Below, piece by piece: positions 63,153 to 64,000 of a stretch of DNA of 64,000 nt (position 1 is the stretch's first letter; each line of letters begins with the position of its first letter). The notes beneath the pieces were generated by a model. The model was not told the DNA's origin. It did no database searches and worked only from the letters and a program-made list of their open reading frames with translations. Origin of the DNA: SIG307 sp964609025 (GTDB taxonomy: Bacteria; Bacillota; Clostridia; Lachnospirales; Lachnospiraceae); the NCBI GenBank assembly GCA_964609025.1, contig CAZSQM010000002.1, positions 119,457-183,456 of the forward strand. Direction: 5' to 3'. The position numbers and the translations under genes are program-made.

Positions 63153-64000
63153 CTATGCAATCTCGTCCATCTGTGCGGTATACAGGTGGTAATAATATCC
63201 TTTTTTCGCCATCAGTTCCTCATGGCTGCCGCATTCCATAATACCGCCCTGGTCCACATACATAATCTTATCGCAGTTCTTAATCGTAGAAAGCCGATGT
63301 GCAATAATGAAAGAGGTTCTGCCCTGAAGCATCGCATTTAATCCCTGCTGTAATGCCTTTTCCGTCTGCACATCAATACTGGAAGTTGCTTCATCAAGCA
63401 CCAGAATCGCAGGATTGGAAAGTAATGTTCTGGCAAAGGAAATCAGCTGCTTCTGTCCCTGGGACAGCAGGGAACCTCTTTCCTTTACTTCCGTCTGATA
63501 ACCGTCCTGGAATCTGGAAATAAAATCGTCCGCGCATACGGTCTTACTTGCCTTTATAATTTCTTCCGTAGTTGCATCCAATTTACCGTAACGGATATTA
63601 TCCTCGATGGTTCCGGAAAAGATAAAACTATCCTGTAACATAATCCCCATCTGCGAACGAAGGGAATGTAATTTTACCTTCGCAATGTCCTGCCCGTCAA
63701 TCAGAACACGACCCTTTTCTACATTATAGAATCTGGAAATCAGGTTCACAATCGTACTCTTTCCCGCACCGGTCGGTCCTACAAGAGCAACACTTTCTCC
63801 TGCTTTGACCGTAAAGGAAACGTCCTTTAATACATCCTTGCCTTCTTCGTAAGCAAATGTAACATTTTCGAACGTAACATCACCCTTGATCTTTGGCATT
63901 TCCGTTGCATCTTCTGCATCTTTTACGGTAACCGGCTCATCCAGTGTTTCAAAAATACGCTCCAGATACGCAATGTTATTGATGAAGTTGTTAAAAATAT
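63153..64000 (-). CDS. ABC exporter (permease-ATPase), 5' end outside window
   Basis: The ATPase half of a fused exporter of the MdlB/LmrA kind. The frame is open to the window edge; the last residues of the membrane part (NNIAYLERIFETLDEPVTV) are followed by the linker and VTFENVTFAYEEGKDVLKDV. Walker A is LVGPTGAGKSTIVNLISRFY, the signature LLSQGQKQLISFARTLLSNP, Walker B AILVLDEATSSID and the switch IIAHRLSTIKNCDKI. It ends with GGIMECGSHEELMAKKGYYY. The transported compound is unknown. Such proteins usually work as heterodimers with a neighbour. Confidence 0.93.
   Translation of the reverse strand, partial: IFNNFINNIAYLERIFETLDEPVTVKDAEDATEMPKIKGDVTFENVTFAYEEGKDVLKDVSFTVKAGESVALVGPTGAGKSTIVNLISRFYNVEKGRVLIDGQDIAKVKLHSLRSQMGIMLQDSFIFSGTIEDNIRYGKLDATTEEIIKASKTVCADDFISRFQDGYQTEVKERGSLLSQGQKQLISFARTLLSNPAILVLDEATSSIDVQTEKALQQGLNAMLQGRTSFIIAHRLSTIKNCDKIMYVDQGGIMECGSHEELMAKKGYYYHLYTAQMDEIA

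Overview
The window looks like chromosome of a Gram-positive anaerobe of the Clostridia, most likely family Lachnospiraceae. Support: strong AGGAGG ribosome sites and TTGACA/TATAAT promoters, a SigH-type sigma factor, a cysteine T-box leader, the Firmicute gene order cysE-cysS-mrnC-rlmB-yacP-sigH, and many lipoproteins of Clostridial style. The family is inferred from protein character and gene order; no search was run.

Layout. 1-1256: 3' part of an Xaa-Pro aminopeptidase. 1.3-8.7 kb: a clearly AT-rich accessory cassette on the minus strand. It holds two paralogous zinc-ribbon membrane proteins, each followed by or close to a lipoprotein, around a large secreted protein with a ricin-like lectin domain and a papain-like C-terminus. 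A divergent XRE regulator faces it. 8.8-10.1 kb: an ATPase with a DUF4143-type C-terminus. 10.3-15.9 kb: a cytidylate-kinase-like gene and a complete branched-chain amino acid ABC transporter (livKHMGF). 16.1 kb: tRNA-Thr(GGT). 16.3-23.6 kb: arginine synthesis (argC, a GNAT gene, argJ, argB, argD on minus; maf; argG divergent on plus). 23.7-27.4 kb: lgt with a long charged tail, a small membrane protein, endonuclease IV and a FliD-like protein. 27.5-29.9 kb: a scarred region with a degenerate tyrosine recombinase, a 5'-truncated subtilase and a second partial copy of the neighbouring methyltransferase tail. 29.9-35.1 kb: RlmI-like methyltransferase, GtrA, PqqD-like protein, OPT transporter and AraC regulator. 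35.3-38.6 kb: a 324-bp imperfect foldback, a YczE-like membrane protein and a GH95 fucosidase. 38.6-43.2 kb: polysaccharide deacetylase, small membrane protein, ppk, pfkA. 43.5-46.8 kb: a second accessory patch (zinc-ribbon/DUF4190 protein, CDP-alcohol phosphatidyltransferase, RhuM-like protein, a broken gene). 46.9-58.9 kb: a dense housekeeping run (rlmCD, galE, yhaM, an HtrA-like protein without its catalytic triad, a two-component system, mutS2, trmL, cheX, sigH, yacP). 59.0-62.8 kb: rlmB, mrnC, cysS, cysE with a cysteine T-box. 62.8-63.1 kb: a 332-bp MITE-like element with terminal inverted repeats and a 9-bp target-site duplication. 63.15-64.0 kb: the end of an ABC exporter.

How the parts work together. 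The arg genes form an acetyl-recycling arginine route (argJ returns the acetyl group), with argG transcribed separately. CysE makes O-acetylserine and CysS charges tRNA-Cys; both lie downstream of a leader that can sense uncharged tRNA-Cys. The most unusual items are the duplicated zinc-ribbon/lipoprotein cassette, the two different giant foldbacks, the triad-less HtrA protein and the recombination scar at 27.5-29.9 kb.
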